From CAYWTX01 sp964461295 (lineage in GTDB: Bacteria; Planctomycetota; Phycisphaerae; SM23-33), in contig CAYWTX010000451.1 in assembly GCA_964461295.1 (NCBI GenBank), forward strand, positions 1 through 6,500: a stretch of DNA of 6,500 nt, read 5' to 3'. Each line of letters begins with the position of its first letter. The stretch's first letter is position 1. A program made the translations under genes and the position numbers. The notes below the pieces were generated by a model. The model saw only the letters and a list, made by a program, of their open reading frames with translations, did not search any database and was not told the DNA's origin. Shown piece by piece: positions 1 to 5,683 of the stretch.

Positions 1-21
1 ATAACTTGTTCACGCTTCCCA

Positions 22-46
22 GGTGGCACAGGTCTCCGACCTGTGC
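22..46 (+). repeat. REP-like hairpin, copy 1
   Basis: A perfect 9-bp stem (26-34 with 38-46) closes on a 3-base loop TCC (35-37). It starts with the block GGTGGCACA (22-30), which recurs at 1624-1632 and, inverted, at 72-64. The 4-bp upper stem is GGTC/GACC. The bases before it (CGCTTCC, 13-19) also precede the copy at 1624, with a spacer of two bases here and one there, so the repeat unit extends leftward. It lies in the 3' flank of the oxidoreductase gene. The family name is my description; REP-like means a short, dispersed, imperfectly palindromic intergenic repeat. Confidence 0.75.
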
Positions 47-47
47 T

Positions 48-72
48 GCACAGCTTGGAAAGCTGTGCCACC
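48..72 (-). repeat. REP-like hairpin, copy 2 (inverted)
   Basis: Read on the minus strand this is GGTGGCACA (72-64), upper stem GCTT (63-60), loop TCC (59-57), AAGC (56-53) and TGTGC (52-48). The plan matches copy 1, with a different but still fully paired upper stem. It is fused tail to tail with copy 1 through one base (47). The outer blocks 22-31 and 63-72 are also exactly complementary over 10 bases, so the pair could fold as two hairpins or as one long cruciform. Confidence 0.75.
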
Positions 73-128
73 AAGACTGGCTTGCTCAGGTTATTTCGTG
101 ACGGACCCTAAGGGTACGCTCTTGTGAT

Positions 129-175
129 GCAGAGGCGCGGAGAGGGCGTCTTGCCCGCGTGCTCCGCGCCTCCGC
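129..175 (-). repeat. GC-rich inverted repeat downstream of the oxidoreductase
   Basis: Arms 129-142 and 162-175 pair over 14 positions. The one imperfect position would be a G-U pair in leftward RNA. The loop is 19 bases. It lies 17 bases past the stop codon of the leftward oxidoreductase gene, so it could protect or terminate that transcript. No T-tract follows in the leftward direction, so it is not a standard intrinsic terminator. It could equally be another dispersed palindromic repeat. Confidence 0.5.
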
Positions 176-192
176 GGTCCACAACGTTCCGC

Positions 193-1512
193 TCAGTATC
201 CGAAGTCCCACCCCTTGCGGGGCTCGCGTCTGAAGAACGCCTCGGCCTCGGGGCAGTTGACCACTCTGCCTTCGGCGATCTTGTAGGTGAAGCCCTTGCC
301 GCCGCGGAGGGCCATGTTGCCCAGCAGGGCGATCTCGGTCAGCGTGGCGGAATAGTCGTAGTTGCTCATGGGCGCGGGGGCCGTCTTGTCGCGGCAAGCG
401 GTCAGGAACTCCTCCCAGTGCCCCTTGCTCATCGGGATTGACGGCTTGGGCACGGGCACTTCCTTGTGCCTGCTTTCGGGGATGAGCCGCGGGCCGTCGC
501 AGTACTGCCCGGTGGTCATGATGCCCTTGGTTCCGTAGTAGAACGTGCCATGGCCGGGCACGCGCCGGTTCTCTTCCAGCGCCTTGGGACGGGGCATCTC
601 GTTGTCGCCCAGGAACCACTTCAGGATCACCGAGGGCATCTTGCCGCGGGCCGGGAACTTGTAGGTCACCGTCGCGCCCTTCGGCCAGGTCTCCTTGTTC
701 ATGGGCGTATGTTCGGCCGAAACCTCGACGCTCTCCGCCTCGCCGAGTTTGAGGGCCGAGAACGCGGCGTCCATGACGTGGCAGCACTGGTCGCCCAGCC
801 CGCCGGTGCCGAACTCCTGCCAGCCGCGCCACGCAAACGGATGCAGCCCGGCGTGGTAATCGCGCATGGGGGCCGGGCCGATCCACGATTCCCAGTCCAG
901 TCCCTCCGGGAGGGCTGTCTTCGCGGGGCGGTCGTGGCCCTGGGGCCACCCGCCGTGCTTGCCGCCGTGAACGGTCTGGCAGTGCACCTCGGTGACGTCG
1001 CCGATGGCGCCGGTCCAGATGTACTCGGCCAGCATGCGCCAGCCGGCGCCGCCGCGGCCCTGGTTGCCGCACTGCGTGACGGCCTTCTTCTGCCTGGCGA
1101 ACTCGCGCAGCTTGCGGGCTTCCCACGGCGACCACGTGAGCGGCTTTTCCGTGTAGACGTTCGCCCCGGCCTCCAGGGCCAGCATCGACGCCAGGAAGTG
1201 ATGGTGGTCGGGCGTGGCCACGAACACCACGTTCAGGTCCTTGTGGGCGTCGAAGAGCTTGCGGTAATCGGTGTAGGTCTTGGCGGCTTCCGGCTTGCGG
1301 ACGAGGTTCCTGCTGTCCACGTCGCACATGGCGACGAAGTTCTCCTTCTGGCACCAACCGAAGTGAGCGCCGCCGCGGCCGCCCGTGCCGATCAGGGCCG
1401 CGTTCAGCTTGGCGTTCGCCGCGTAGGTTCTCGCCGCCGAGGGGCTGAGGATGAGGATCGCTCCCGCTGCCGCGCCGCCCTTGAGAAGCACACGCCGGTT
1501 CATTCGTTTCAT
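193..1512 (-). CDS. Tat-exported Gfo/Idh/MocA family oxidoreductase
   Basis: A 439-residue putative NAD(P)-dependent dehydrogenase. The N-terminus has a twin-arginine signal: RR at residues 6-7 in the context NRRVLLK, then a small/hydrophobic stretch to about residue 32. The Rossmann domain follows, with the dinucleotide-binding loop GTGGRGG (42-48), VATPDHHH (98-105), EKP (122-124, the conserved lysine of the family) and GNQGRGG (149-155). The C-terminal substrate domain carries GGLGDQCCHVMD (237-248), where Asp241 and His245 fit the family's usual catalytic positions. Length is normal for the exported subgroup, which is greatly expanded in Planctomycetota. Substrate is unknown; sugars or inositol-like polyols are usual for the family. 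The first ATG is preferred over the one three codons later because AGGAG lies 7 bases upstream of it. It is divergent from the EF-G-like gene and looks monocistronic within the window. Confidence 0.93.
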   Translation of the reverse strand: MKRMNRRVLLKGGAAAGAILILSPSAARTYAANAKLNAALIGTGGRGGAHFGWCQKENFVAMCDVDSRNLVRKPEAAKTYTDYRKLFDAHKDLNVVFVATPDHHHFLASMLALEAGANVYTEKPLTWSPWEARKLREFARQKKAVTQCGNQGRGGAGWRMLAEYIWTGAIGDVTEVHCQTVHGGKHGGWPQGHDRPAKTALPEGLDWESWIGPAPMRDYHAGLHPFAWRGWQEFGTGGLGDQCCHVMDAAFSALKLGEAESVEVSAEHTPMNKETWPKGATVTYKFPARGKMPSVILKWFLGDNEMPRPKALEENRRVPGHGTFYYGTKGIMTTGQYCDGPRLIPESRHKEVPVPKPSIPMSKGHWEEFLTACRDKTAPAPMSNYDYSATLTEIALLGNMALRGGKGFTYKIAEGRVVNCPEAEAFFRREPRKGWDFGY

Positions 1513-1519
1513 CGCGATT

Positions 1520-1524
1520 CTCCT
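1520..1524 (-). promoter_or_regulatory. Ribosome-binding site of the oxidoreductase
   Basis: On the minus strand this reads AGGAG, 7 bases before the ATG at 1512-1510. It supports that start over the in-frame ATG at 1503, for which the spacing would be 16 bases. Confidence 0.8.
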
Positions 1525-1605
1525 GAAGGCATAGGTGTCAGCTTTCTTGAACCGCCCCCGGCGCCGCGTGTTCCTGCGAAACCATCAGGCAAAGCAGGCA
1601 CGGTT

Positions 1606-1624
1606 CAGGAAGTGCCGCTTCCTG
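1606..1624. repeat. Short hairpin abutting REP-like copy 3
   Basis: CAGGAAG (1606-1612) and CTTCCTG (1618-1624) form a perfect 7-bp stem around the loop TGCCG. Its right arm contains the CGCTTCC-type flank (1616-1622) that also precedes copy 1. At copy 1 this flank has no pairing partner, so the hairpin may be incidental to the repeat. Confidence 0.45.
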
Positions 1625-1648
1625 GTGGCACAACTCTCCAGAGTTGTG
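1616..1648 (+). repeat. REP-like hairpin, copy 3
   Basis: It shares CGCTTCC (1616-1622) and GGTGGCACA (1624-1632) with copy 1. The upper stem is ACTC (1633-1636) with GAGT (1641-1644), the loop TCCA (1637-1640), and the lower stem closes with TGTG (1645-1648). The distal CCACC half seen in copy 2 is absent here. The copy sits between the divergent oxidoreductase and EF-G-like genes, about 105 bases upstream of the oxidoreductase start. Confidence 0.7.
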
Positions 1649-1711
1649 GGTCCCGGCAGCCGCAGCCCGCCCCGGCACGACCCCGCGCACGCGAAAACCC
1701 GAGGAACCCCT

Positions 1712-1735
1712 GCATTGCGGCATCGCGGCATTGCG
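1712..1735. repeat. Three tandem octamers
   Basis: GCATTGCG (1712-1719), GCATCGCG (1720-1727) and GCATTGCG (1728-1735) lie head to tail, differing at one base in the middle copy. They lie about 20 bases upstream of the -35 box proposed for the EF-G-like gene. They could be a small tandem repeat or a protein-binding site; nothing in the sequence decides this. The stretch between copy 3 and these octamers (1649-1711) shows nothing I recognise. Confidence 0.55.
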
Positions 1736-1754
1736 CTTTCCCCCGTTTTTGCTG

Positions 1755-1782
1755 TTGCCTCGGCGGAAAAAAAGCTTATATT
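1755..1782 (+). promoter_or_regulatory. Candidate sigma70-type promoter of the EF-G-like/rpmB operon
   Basis: TTGCCT (1755-1760) matches 4 of 6 bases of the -35 consensus and TATATT (1777-1782) matches 5 of 6 of the -10 consensus, with 16 bases between them. An A-run (1767-1773) lies in the spacer, the most AT-rich spot in the region. Transcription would start near 1789, leaving a leader of about 90 bases. Assigned by eye only. Confidence 0.45.
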
Positions 1783-1803
1783 GAGCGGCTCTGCTGAACG
1801 CGG

Positions 1804-1848
1804 CCGAGCCCTTGTCGCCCCTCGGGGACGGCACTGCATGGGGCTCGG
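1804..1848 (+). promoter_or_regulatory. 5'-leader stem-loop upstream of the EF-G-like gene
   Basis: CCGAGCCC (1804-1811) pairs perfectly with GGGCTCGG (1841-1848). Inside the loop, 1818-1821 (CCCC) and 1824-1827 (GGGG) can form a second small stem. The structure ends 19 bases before the Shine-Dalgarno site and leaves it free. It may stabilise the leader or take part in translational control; no known leader class is recognised. Confidence 0.4.
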
Positions 1849-1867
1849 GATCATCCATACTGGCCGT

Positions 1868-1872
1868 GGAGG
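1868..1872 (+). promoter_or_regulatory. Ribosome-binding site of the EF-G-like gene
   Basis: GGAGG sits 5 bases before the ATG at 1878. It fixes the start there and argues against the longer in-frame opening from a TTG at 1812, whose extra 22 residues resemble no part of an EF-G and overlap the leader stem-loop. Confidence 0.85.
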
Positions 1873-1877
1873 CAATT

Positions 1878-3923
1878 ATGCCGGCGTCGAAACCGCAGGA
1901 AATCCGTAACGTCGTTCTTCTGGGTCACGGCGGGTCGGGCAAGACCACGCTGGCTGAGTCCATGCTCCATGCCGCCAAGGTCACCAGCCGACTGGGTTCG
2001 GTGGACGAAGGCACGAGCATTCTCGACCACACCGACATCGAGAGGGAGCGGAAGCACTCGGTGGACCCGGCCACCGGATACATCGAGCACGGCGGCCAGA
2101 CGATCAACCTGCTGGACGCGCCGGGCTATCCCGACTTCATTGGCGGGGCGATTTCGGCCCTGGGCGGCGCCGACGTCGGCGTGGTGGTCATCTCGGCTTC
2201 GGCCGGCATCGAAGTCAACACCCGCAAGCTGTTCAAGACCGCCCAGTCGGCCGGGCTGGCCATGGCCATCGTGATCAACAAGATCGACGCCGAGAACCTG
2301 GACCTGGATCGGTTACTGAACGACATCGGCGAGACGTTCGGCGCGGCGTGCAAGCCGATGAACCTGCCGGCCGGCGGGGGCAAGGGCGTCGTCGACGTCT
2401 TCGGCTCCGACAAGGGCGCCTCGGACATCGGCGACGTGGCCAAGGCCCACTCGCAGCTCATGGACGGCATCATCGAGGCCGACGAAGCCCTCATGGAAGC
2501 CTACCTCGGCGGCGAGCAGATTTCGCGGGAGAAGCTCGCGGCGGGGTTTGCCAAGGCCATGGTGGCCGGCACGGTCGTTCCGATCCTGTTCACCTCGGCC
2601 CGCCATCACGTGGGCGTGCCGGAGCTGACCGACGCGATCTCGAAGTACTTCCCCTCGCCGGCGGACATGAAGCCGCCGGTGGTGAGAAGTTCCAGCGGCG
2701 CCGACGCGACGGAAATCGCTCTGGAGGCCGACCCGGGCAAGCCGCTGGTGGGTCAGGCGTTCAAGATCGCGACGGACCCGTTCGTGGGCAAGTTGGCGTG
2801 GATTCGGATCCTGCAGGGCTCGCTGGGGCCGGACACGATGTATCTGCTGCGCGACGAGAAGCGGACGGCGAAGGTCGGGCACCTGTTCAAGGTGCAGGGC
2901 AAGGAGACGGTGGAAGTGAAGAAGGCGGTCGCCGGCGACATCATCGCGTTGGCGAAGGTCGAGGAAATCCGCCGCGGGGACATGCTGCACGTTGAGGCCC
3001 AGGCGATGTTCCGCACGCCGGTGCCGGCTCCCACCCCGATGTACTCGCTGGCCGTGACGCCCAAGACGCGCGGCGACGAACAGAAGATCTCCGGCGCCCT
3101 GAGCAAGCTGGTGGACGAGGATCCGACGTTCGTCTGGCACCGCGACGTCCAGACCGCCGAGACGGTGGTCTCCGGCGTGGGCGACCTGCACCTGCGGATC
3201 ATGCTGACCAAGATGAAGGAGCGGTTCGACCTGGAAGTCGAGACCAAGCCGCCGAAGATTCCCTACCGCGAGACGATCACCGCCAAGGCCGACGGGCATC
3301 ACCGCCACAAGAAGCAGACGGGCGGGGCCGGGCAGTTCGGCGAGGTGTACCTGCGCGTCGAGCCGCTGGAACGCGGCAGCGGCTTCGAGTTCGTCAACGA
3401 CCTGTTCGGCGAGTCGATCCCGAGGCAGTTCCTGCCCGCCATCGAAAAGGGCGTCAACGACGTGCTGGCCAACGGCGCCATCGCGGGCTACCCGCTCCAG
3501 GACATCCGTTGCAGCGTGTACGACGGCAAGCACCACCCCGTGGACTCCAAGGAAGTGGCGTTTCGCGCGGCCGGGAAATACGCGTTCATCGACGCGATCC
3601 AGAAGGCCCGCCCGGTGCTGCTGGAGCCGATCGTGATCCTGGAAGTGACGATTCCCTCGCAGTACATGGGCGACATCGCCGGCGACCTGTCGGGACGCCG
3701 CGGGCGCATCCTCGGCCAGGAGATGCTGCCCGGAAACCAGTGCGTGGTGAAGGCGCAGGCCCCGCTGTCGGAAGTGATGCAGTACAACAGCCAACTCCGC
3801 TCCGTGACCGGCGGGCAGGGTAGCTATACGATGGAACTGAGCCACTACGAGCCGGTCCCCTCCCACGTGCAGCAGCAGATCGTCGCGGCCGCTCAGAAGC
3901 AGAAAGAAGAAGACAAGGAGTAG
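1878..3923 (+). CDS. fusA: Elongation factor G-like translational GTPase (EF-G2 type)
   Basis: A 681-residue five-domain GTPase acting on the ribosome in translocation or recycling. The G domain has the P-loop GHGGSGKT (16-23), switch I ending RKHSV (58-62), DAPGYPDF (80-87), NKID (134-137) and TSA (239-241). Domain II spans about 290-385 and domain III follows. KIPYRE (from 460) and KKQTGGAGQFGEV (from 478) mark domain IV, and LSHYEPVP near the C-terminus closes domain V. Canonical EF-G has AHIDAGKTT, RGITI and DTPGH. The differences here, notably Tyr84 for the catalytic His and Ser61 for the Mg-binding Thr, fit the EF-G2-like branch known from Thermus and others, so fusA is used loosely and the cell probably has a canonical copy elsewhere. 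It is followed 5 bases later by rpmB, with which it is probably co-transcribed. Confidence 0.93.
   Translation: MPASKPQEIRNVVLLGHGGSGKTTLAESMLHAAKVTSRLGSVDEGTSILDHTDIERERKHSVDPATGYIEHGGQTINLLDAPGYPDFIGGAISALGGADVGVVVISASAGIEVNTRKLFKTAQSAGLAMAIVINKIDAENLDLDRLLNDIGETFGAACKPMNLPAGGGKGVVDVFGSDKGASDIGDVAKAHSQLMDGIIEADEALMEAYLGGEQISREKLAAGFAKAMVAGTVVPILFTSARHHVGVPELTDAISKYFPSPADMKPPVVRSSSGADATEIALEADPGKPLVGQAFKIATDPFVGKLAWIRILQGSLGPDTMYLLRDEKRTAKVGHLFKVQGKETVEVKKAVAGDIIALAKVEEIRRGDMLHVEAQAMFRTPVPAPTPMYSLAVTPKTRGDEQKISGALSKLVDEDPTFVWHRDVQTAETVVSGVGDLHLRIMLTKMKERFDLEVETKPPKIPYRETITAKADGHHRHKKQTGGAGQFGEVYLRVEPLERGSGFEFVNDLFGESIPRQFLPAIEKGVNDVLANGAIAGYPLQDIRCSVYDGKHHPVDSKEVAFRAAGKYAFIDAIQKARPVLLEPIVILEVTIPSQYMGDIAGDLSGRRGRILGQEMLPGNQCVVKAQAPLSEVMQYNSQLRSVTGGQGSYTMELSHYEPVPSHVQQQIVAAAQKQKEEDKE
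3915..3920 (+). promoter_or_regulatory. Ribosome-binding site of rpmB inside the EF-G-like 3' end
   Basis: AAGGAG lies in the last codons of the EF-G-like gene, directly before its TAG stop and 8 bases before the rpmB ATG. Ribosomes ending on the first gene would cover it, which suggests translational coupling. Confidence 0.8.
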
Positions 3924-3928
3924 CAGGT

Positions 3929-4192
3929 ATGCCTCGCGAATGTGCATTGACGGGCAAGAGGACGCGGATGGGACGCAGCATCGCCCGCCGCGGCAAGGCG
4001 AAGTATCTCGGCGGCGTGGGCCTGAAGACCACGGGCATCAGCAAGCGGAGGTTCATGGCGAACATCCAGCGTGTCCGCGCGGTCATCGACGGCACCCCCG
4101 TGCGCATCAAGGTCTCCGCCAAGGCGATCGGCCAGAGCAGGATCGTCAAGCCGCTGAAGCGGGACTACAAGCCGGCCGAGGCCAAGGCGTAG
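3929..4192 (+). CDS. rpmB: 50S ribosomal protein L28
   Basis: An 87-residue, strongly basic protein of the large ribosomal subunit. The family signature is the opening CALTGKR (residues 5-11), then an arginine/lysine-rich stretch, SKRRFMANIQRVRAVIDG in the middle, and VRIKVSAKAI towards the end, where E. coli L28 has a comparable RFVTLRVSAKGM segment. Length is slightly above the 78 residues of E. coli L28; the excess is a lysine/alanine-rich tail. The usual N..SH element after TGKR is replaced by RTRMGRSIARRG. It starts 5 bases after the EF-G-like stop with its own Shine-Dalgarno site and is followed 32 bases later by an intrinsic terminator, so it is the last gene of the operon. Its neighbour is unusual: L28 is more often beside rpmG. 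Confidence 0.93.
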   Translation: MPRECALTGKRTRMGRSIARRGKAKYLGGVGLKTTGISKRRFMANIQRVRAVIDGTPVRIKVSAKAIGQSRIVKPLKRDYKPAEAKA

Positions 4193-4224
4193 CCGGTCGT
4201 TCGGCGTGGTGTGTGCGGAACCAG

Positions 4225-4254
4225 ACAAGCCCGGCATGTCCGGGCTTGTTCTTT
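4225..4254 (+). terminator. Intrinsic terminator of the EF-G-like/rpmB operon
   Basis: ACAAGCCCGG (4225-4234) and CCGGGCTTGT (4240-4249) form a perfect 10-bp stem with the 5-base loop CATGT, followed by TCTTT. It ends the operon 32 bases after the rpmB stop and separates it from the PQQ-like gene. The T-tract is short and broken, but stem strength and position are convincing. Confidence 0.85.
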
Positions 4255-4311
4255 GCGCGCCGCCGAATGCCCTCTTGGTCGAGGTGGCGGGTTCAATCAC
4301 TATGCACTTCC

Positions 4312-4316
4312 AGGAG
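4312..4316 (+). promoter_or_regulatory. Ribosome-binding site of the PQQ-like gene
   Basis: AGGAG lies 6 bases before the ATG at 4323. It selects this start, which also begins a signal peptide, over in-frame openings upstream that would run through the terminator at 4225-4254. Confidence 0.8.
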
Positions 4317-4322
4317 AAGCCA

Positions 4323-5636
4323 ATGACGAAGGCATACGTCGCCGGTGCGGTTCTCGTTGCGGCCCTGATGGCGAACGCGTCGCCGATCCACGCCGCCTCG
4401 CCGGCGCGCGGCGCCGGCCGCGAACCCCCGGCCGCCGTCGGCGCCGACCAGGTGTACGGGTGGCGTCGCGACGGCAGCGGACTGTTCCCGCGGGCCCAGC
4501 CGCCGCTGAAATGGGACCTGGCCAGCGGCCAGGGCGTGCTGTGGAAGGCGCCGATGAGGTCGTGGTCGCACGCCTCGCCGATCCTGGCTGGCGACCGCGT
4601 CTTCATCCAGAGCGAGGACACCTGGCTCATCTGCCTGGACAAGCACACCGGCAAGGTCCTCTGGGAGCGGCAGAACGACTACGACGTGGTCGGCGACAAG
4701 GGGGCAGGGCGCACCAAGCCGCAGAACAGCTTCGTGAAGACCAGCTATGGCTACACGGCCTCCACGCCGGTGACGGACGGCAAGAGCGTGTACGCGGTCT
4801 TCGGCCACGGCGTGGTGGTGTGCTACGGCCTGGACGGCAAGCTCACGTGGTCGAACGTCTTCGAGGTGGAGACCAAGCAGCGGAGCGGCTGCGCGCAGTC
4901 GCAGACGCTCGTGGGCGACCTGTTGCTGATGGGCGCCGCCCAGAAGGACGCGTTCGCCGCGTTCCGGCGCGACACCGGCGAGCACCTCTGGTCGGTTCCA
5001 CGCGGCGGCATGAACCGCGGCAAGGGCAGCTTTCTCACGGTGACCGCCAAGGGCGAGCCGTACCTGCTGCCCTCCGACGGCATGCTGATCGACACGAAGG
5101 GCAAGATCGTGCAGGAGGACATGCTGGGCGCCGGCGGCAAGAACTACGGCCCCACGCCCGTCGTGAGTGAGGGCGTCGTCTACGGGGCCGAACTGAACGG
5201 CAGGAAGCTGGTCGCCACGCCGATTGACCCCGGCGCGGCCGCCAAGCCGCTGTGGGAGGTGGTGACCGGCGCGCACGACGCCCGCTCGCCGCTGTATCAC
5301 GATGGCCTGGTGTACGCGCTGGGCGAAAAGGCCACGCTGGTTGTGCTGGACGCGAAGACCGGCAAGGAAGCCTACCGCAAGGACCGCATGCCCGGCGGCT
5401 GGACGAGCATGGCCCTGGCCGGCCCCTACATCTACTGGCTGAGCGGTCAGGGCGGCGAGGCGGTCATCTTCAAGCCTGGGCGAACGTACCAGGAAGTGGC
5501 TCGCTTCAAGCACGGCTTCAAGAACAAGGGCGGCCCGGACAACAAGCTGGGCTGCTCGCCGATCTTCGAGGCCGGTCGGATGTACCACCGCGACGCCGAG
5601 GCGCTGTACTGCATCGGCACGCCGGACAAGCCCTGA
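4323..5636 (+). CDS. Secreted PQQ-like beta-propeller repeat protein
   Basis: A 437-residue exported protein. Residues 1-24 form a Sec-type signal peptide: Lys3, a hydrophobic core at 4-17, and possible cleavage after Ala24 or Ala19. After a short linker comes WRRDGSGLFP (about 46-55), resembling the WRG-x-GxG-x-P opening common in planctomycete proteins of this class. Propeller blades follow, typically hydrophobic-DG-x-VY and LDxxTGKxLW: about 82-116 (SPILAGDRVF, LDKHTGKVLWE), 147-178, 276-300, 322-350 (SPLYHDGLVYALG, LDAKTGKEAY) and 411-435. These are PQQ-like (WD40-related) repeats. No haem-binding CxxCH motif is present and I see no convincing quinoprotein active site, so a structural or binding role in the envelope is as likely as enzymatic activity. 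It follows the rpmB terminator and probably has its own promoter, though none is clear. Confidence 0.9.
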   Translation: MTKAYVAGAVLVAALMANASPIHAASPARGAGREPPAAVGADQVYGWRRDGSGLFPRAQPPLKWDLASGQGVLWKAPMRSWSHASPILAGDRVFIQSEDTWLICLDKHTGKVLWERQNDYDVVGDKGAGRTKPQNSFVKTSYGYTASTPVTDGKSVYAVFGHGVVVCYGLDGKLTWSNVFEVETKQRSGCAQSQTLVGDLLLMGAAQKDAFAAFRRDTGEHLWSVPRGGMNRGKGSFLTVTAKGEPYLLPSDGMLIDTKGKIVQEDMLGAGGKNYGPTPVVSEGVVYGAELNGRKLVATPIDPGAAAKPLWEVVTGAHDARSPLYHDGLVYALGEKATLVVLDAKTGKEAYRKDRMPGGWTSMALAGPYIYWLSGQGGEAVIFKPGRTYQEVARFKHGFKNKGGPDNKLGCSPIFEAGRMYHRDAEALYCIGTPDKP

Positions 5637-5654
5637 TGGCGGGAGGGCTTCTTT
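5628..5654 (+). terminator. Possible terminator overlapping the stop of the PQQ-like gene
   Basis: AAGCCCT (5628-5634) and AGGGCTT (5644-5650) form a 7-bp stem around a 9-base loop, followed by CTTT. The left arm includes the first base of the TGA stop codon. The stem is modest and the T-tract short, so it may be weak or incidental. Confidence 0.4.
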
Positions 5655-5683
5655 CCCCTACCGGGTGACGAAGAAGGCGGCAG

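Noticed and set aside
105..115. Small palindrome ACCCTAAGGGT
   Set aside because: Five-base arms around one base are easily found by chance and cannot form a stable hairpin.
86..1357. Long leftward open frame (423 codons) overlapping the oxidoreductase in another frame
   Set aside because: It is a GC-driven shadow: Arg/Gly/Pro/Ala-rich with no recognisable domain, while the overlapping frame has a full Gfo/Idh/MocA protein with signal peptide and ribosome-binding site.
466..1797. Rightward open frame (443 codons) antisense to the oxidoreductase and running into the intergenic region
   Set aside because: It has no family signature and passes through the REP-like hairpin, the octamers and the proposed promoter. 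This is typical of antisense frames in GC-rich genes.
1812..1877. N-terminal extension of the EF-G-like protein from a TTG start
   Set aside because: The extra residues match no EF-G, overlap the leader stem-loop, and the ATG at 1878 has a good Shine-Dalgarno site.
2313..3947. Leftward open frame (544 codons) antisense to the EF-G-like gene
   Set aside because: Composition is His/Leu/Arg/Val-rich antisense of conserved EF-G codons; no motif or ribosome-binding site supports it.
4275..4303. Promoter TTGGTC / CACTAT for the PQQ-like gene
   Set aside because: The spacing is right (17 bases) but each box matches only half of the consensus. A promoter is expected in this gap, yet this one cannot be supported.
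4206..4322. N-terminal extension of the PQQ-like protein from a GTG at 4206
   Set aside because: It would translate through the operon terminator and put the signal peptide in the interior.
4293..5588. Leftward open frame (431 codons) antisense to the PQQ-like gene
   Set aside because: It is a mirror of the propeller gene with no domain of its own. The rightward frame has signal peptide, repeats and Shine-Dalgarno site.
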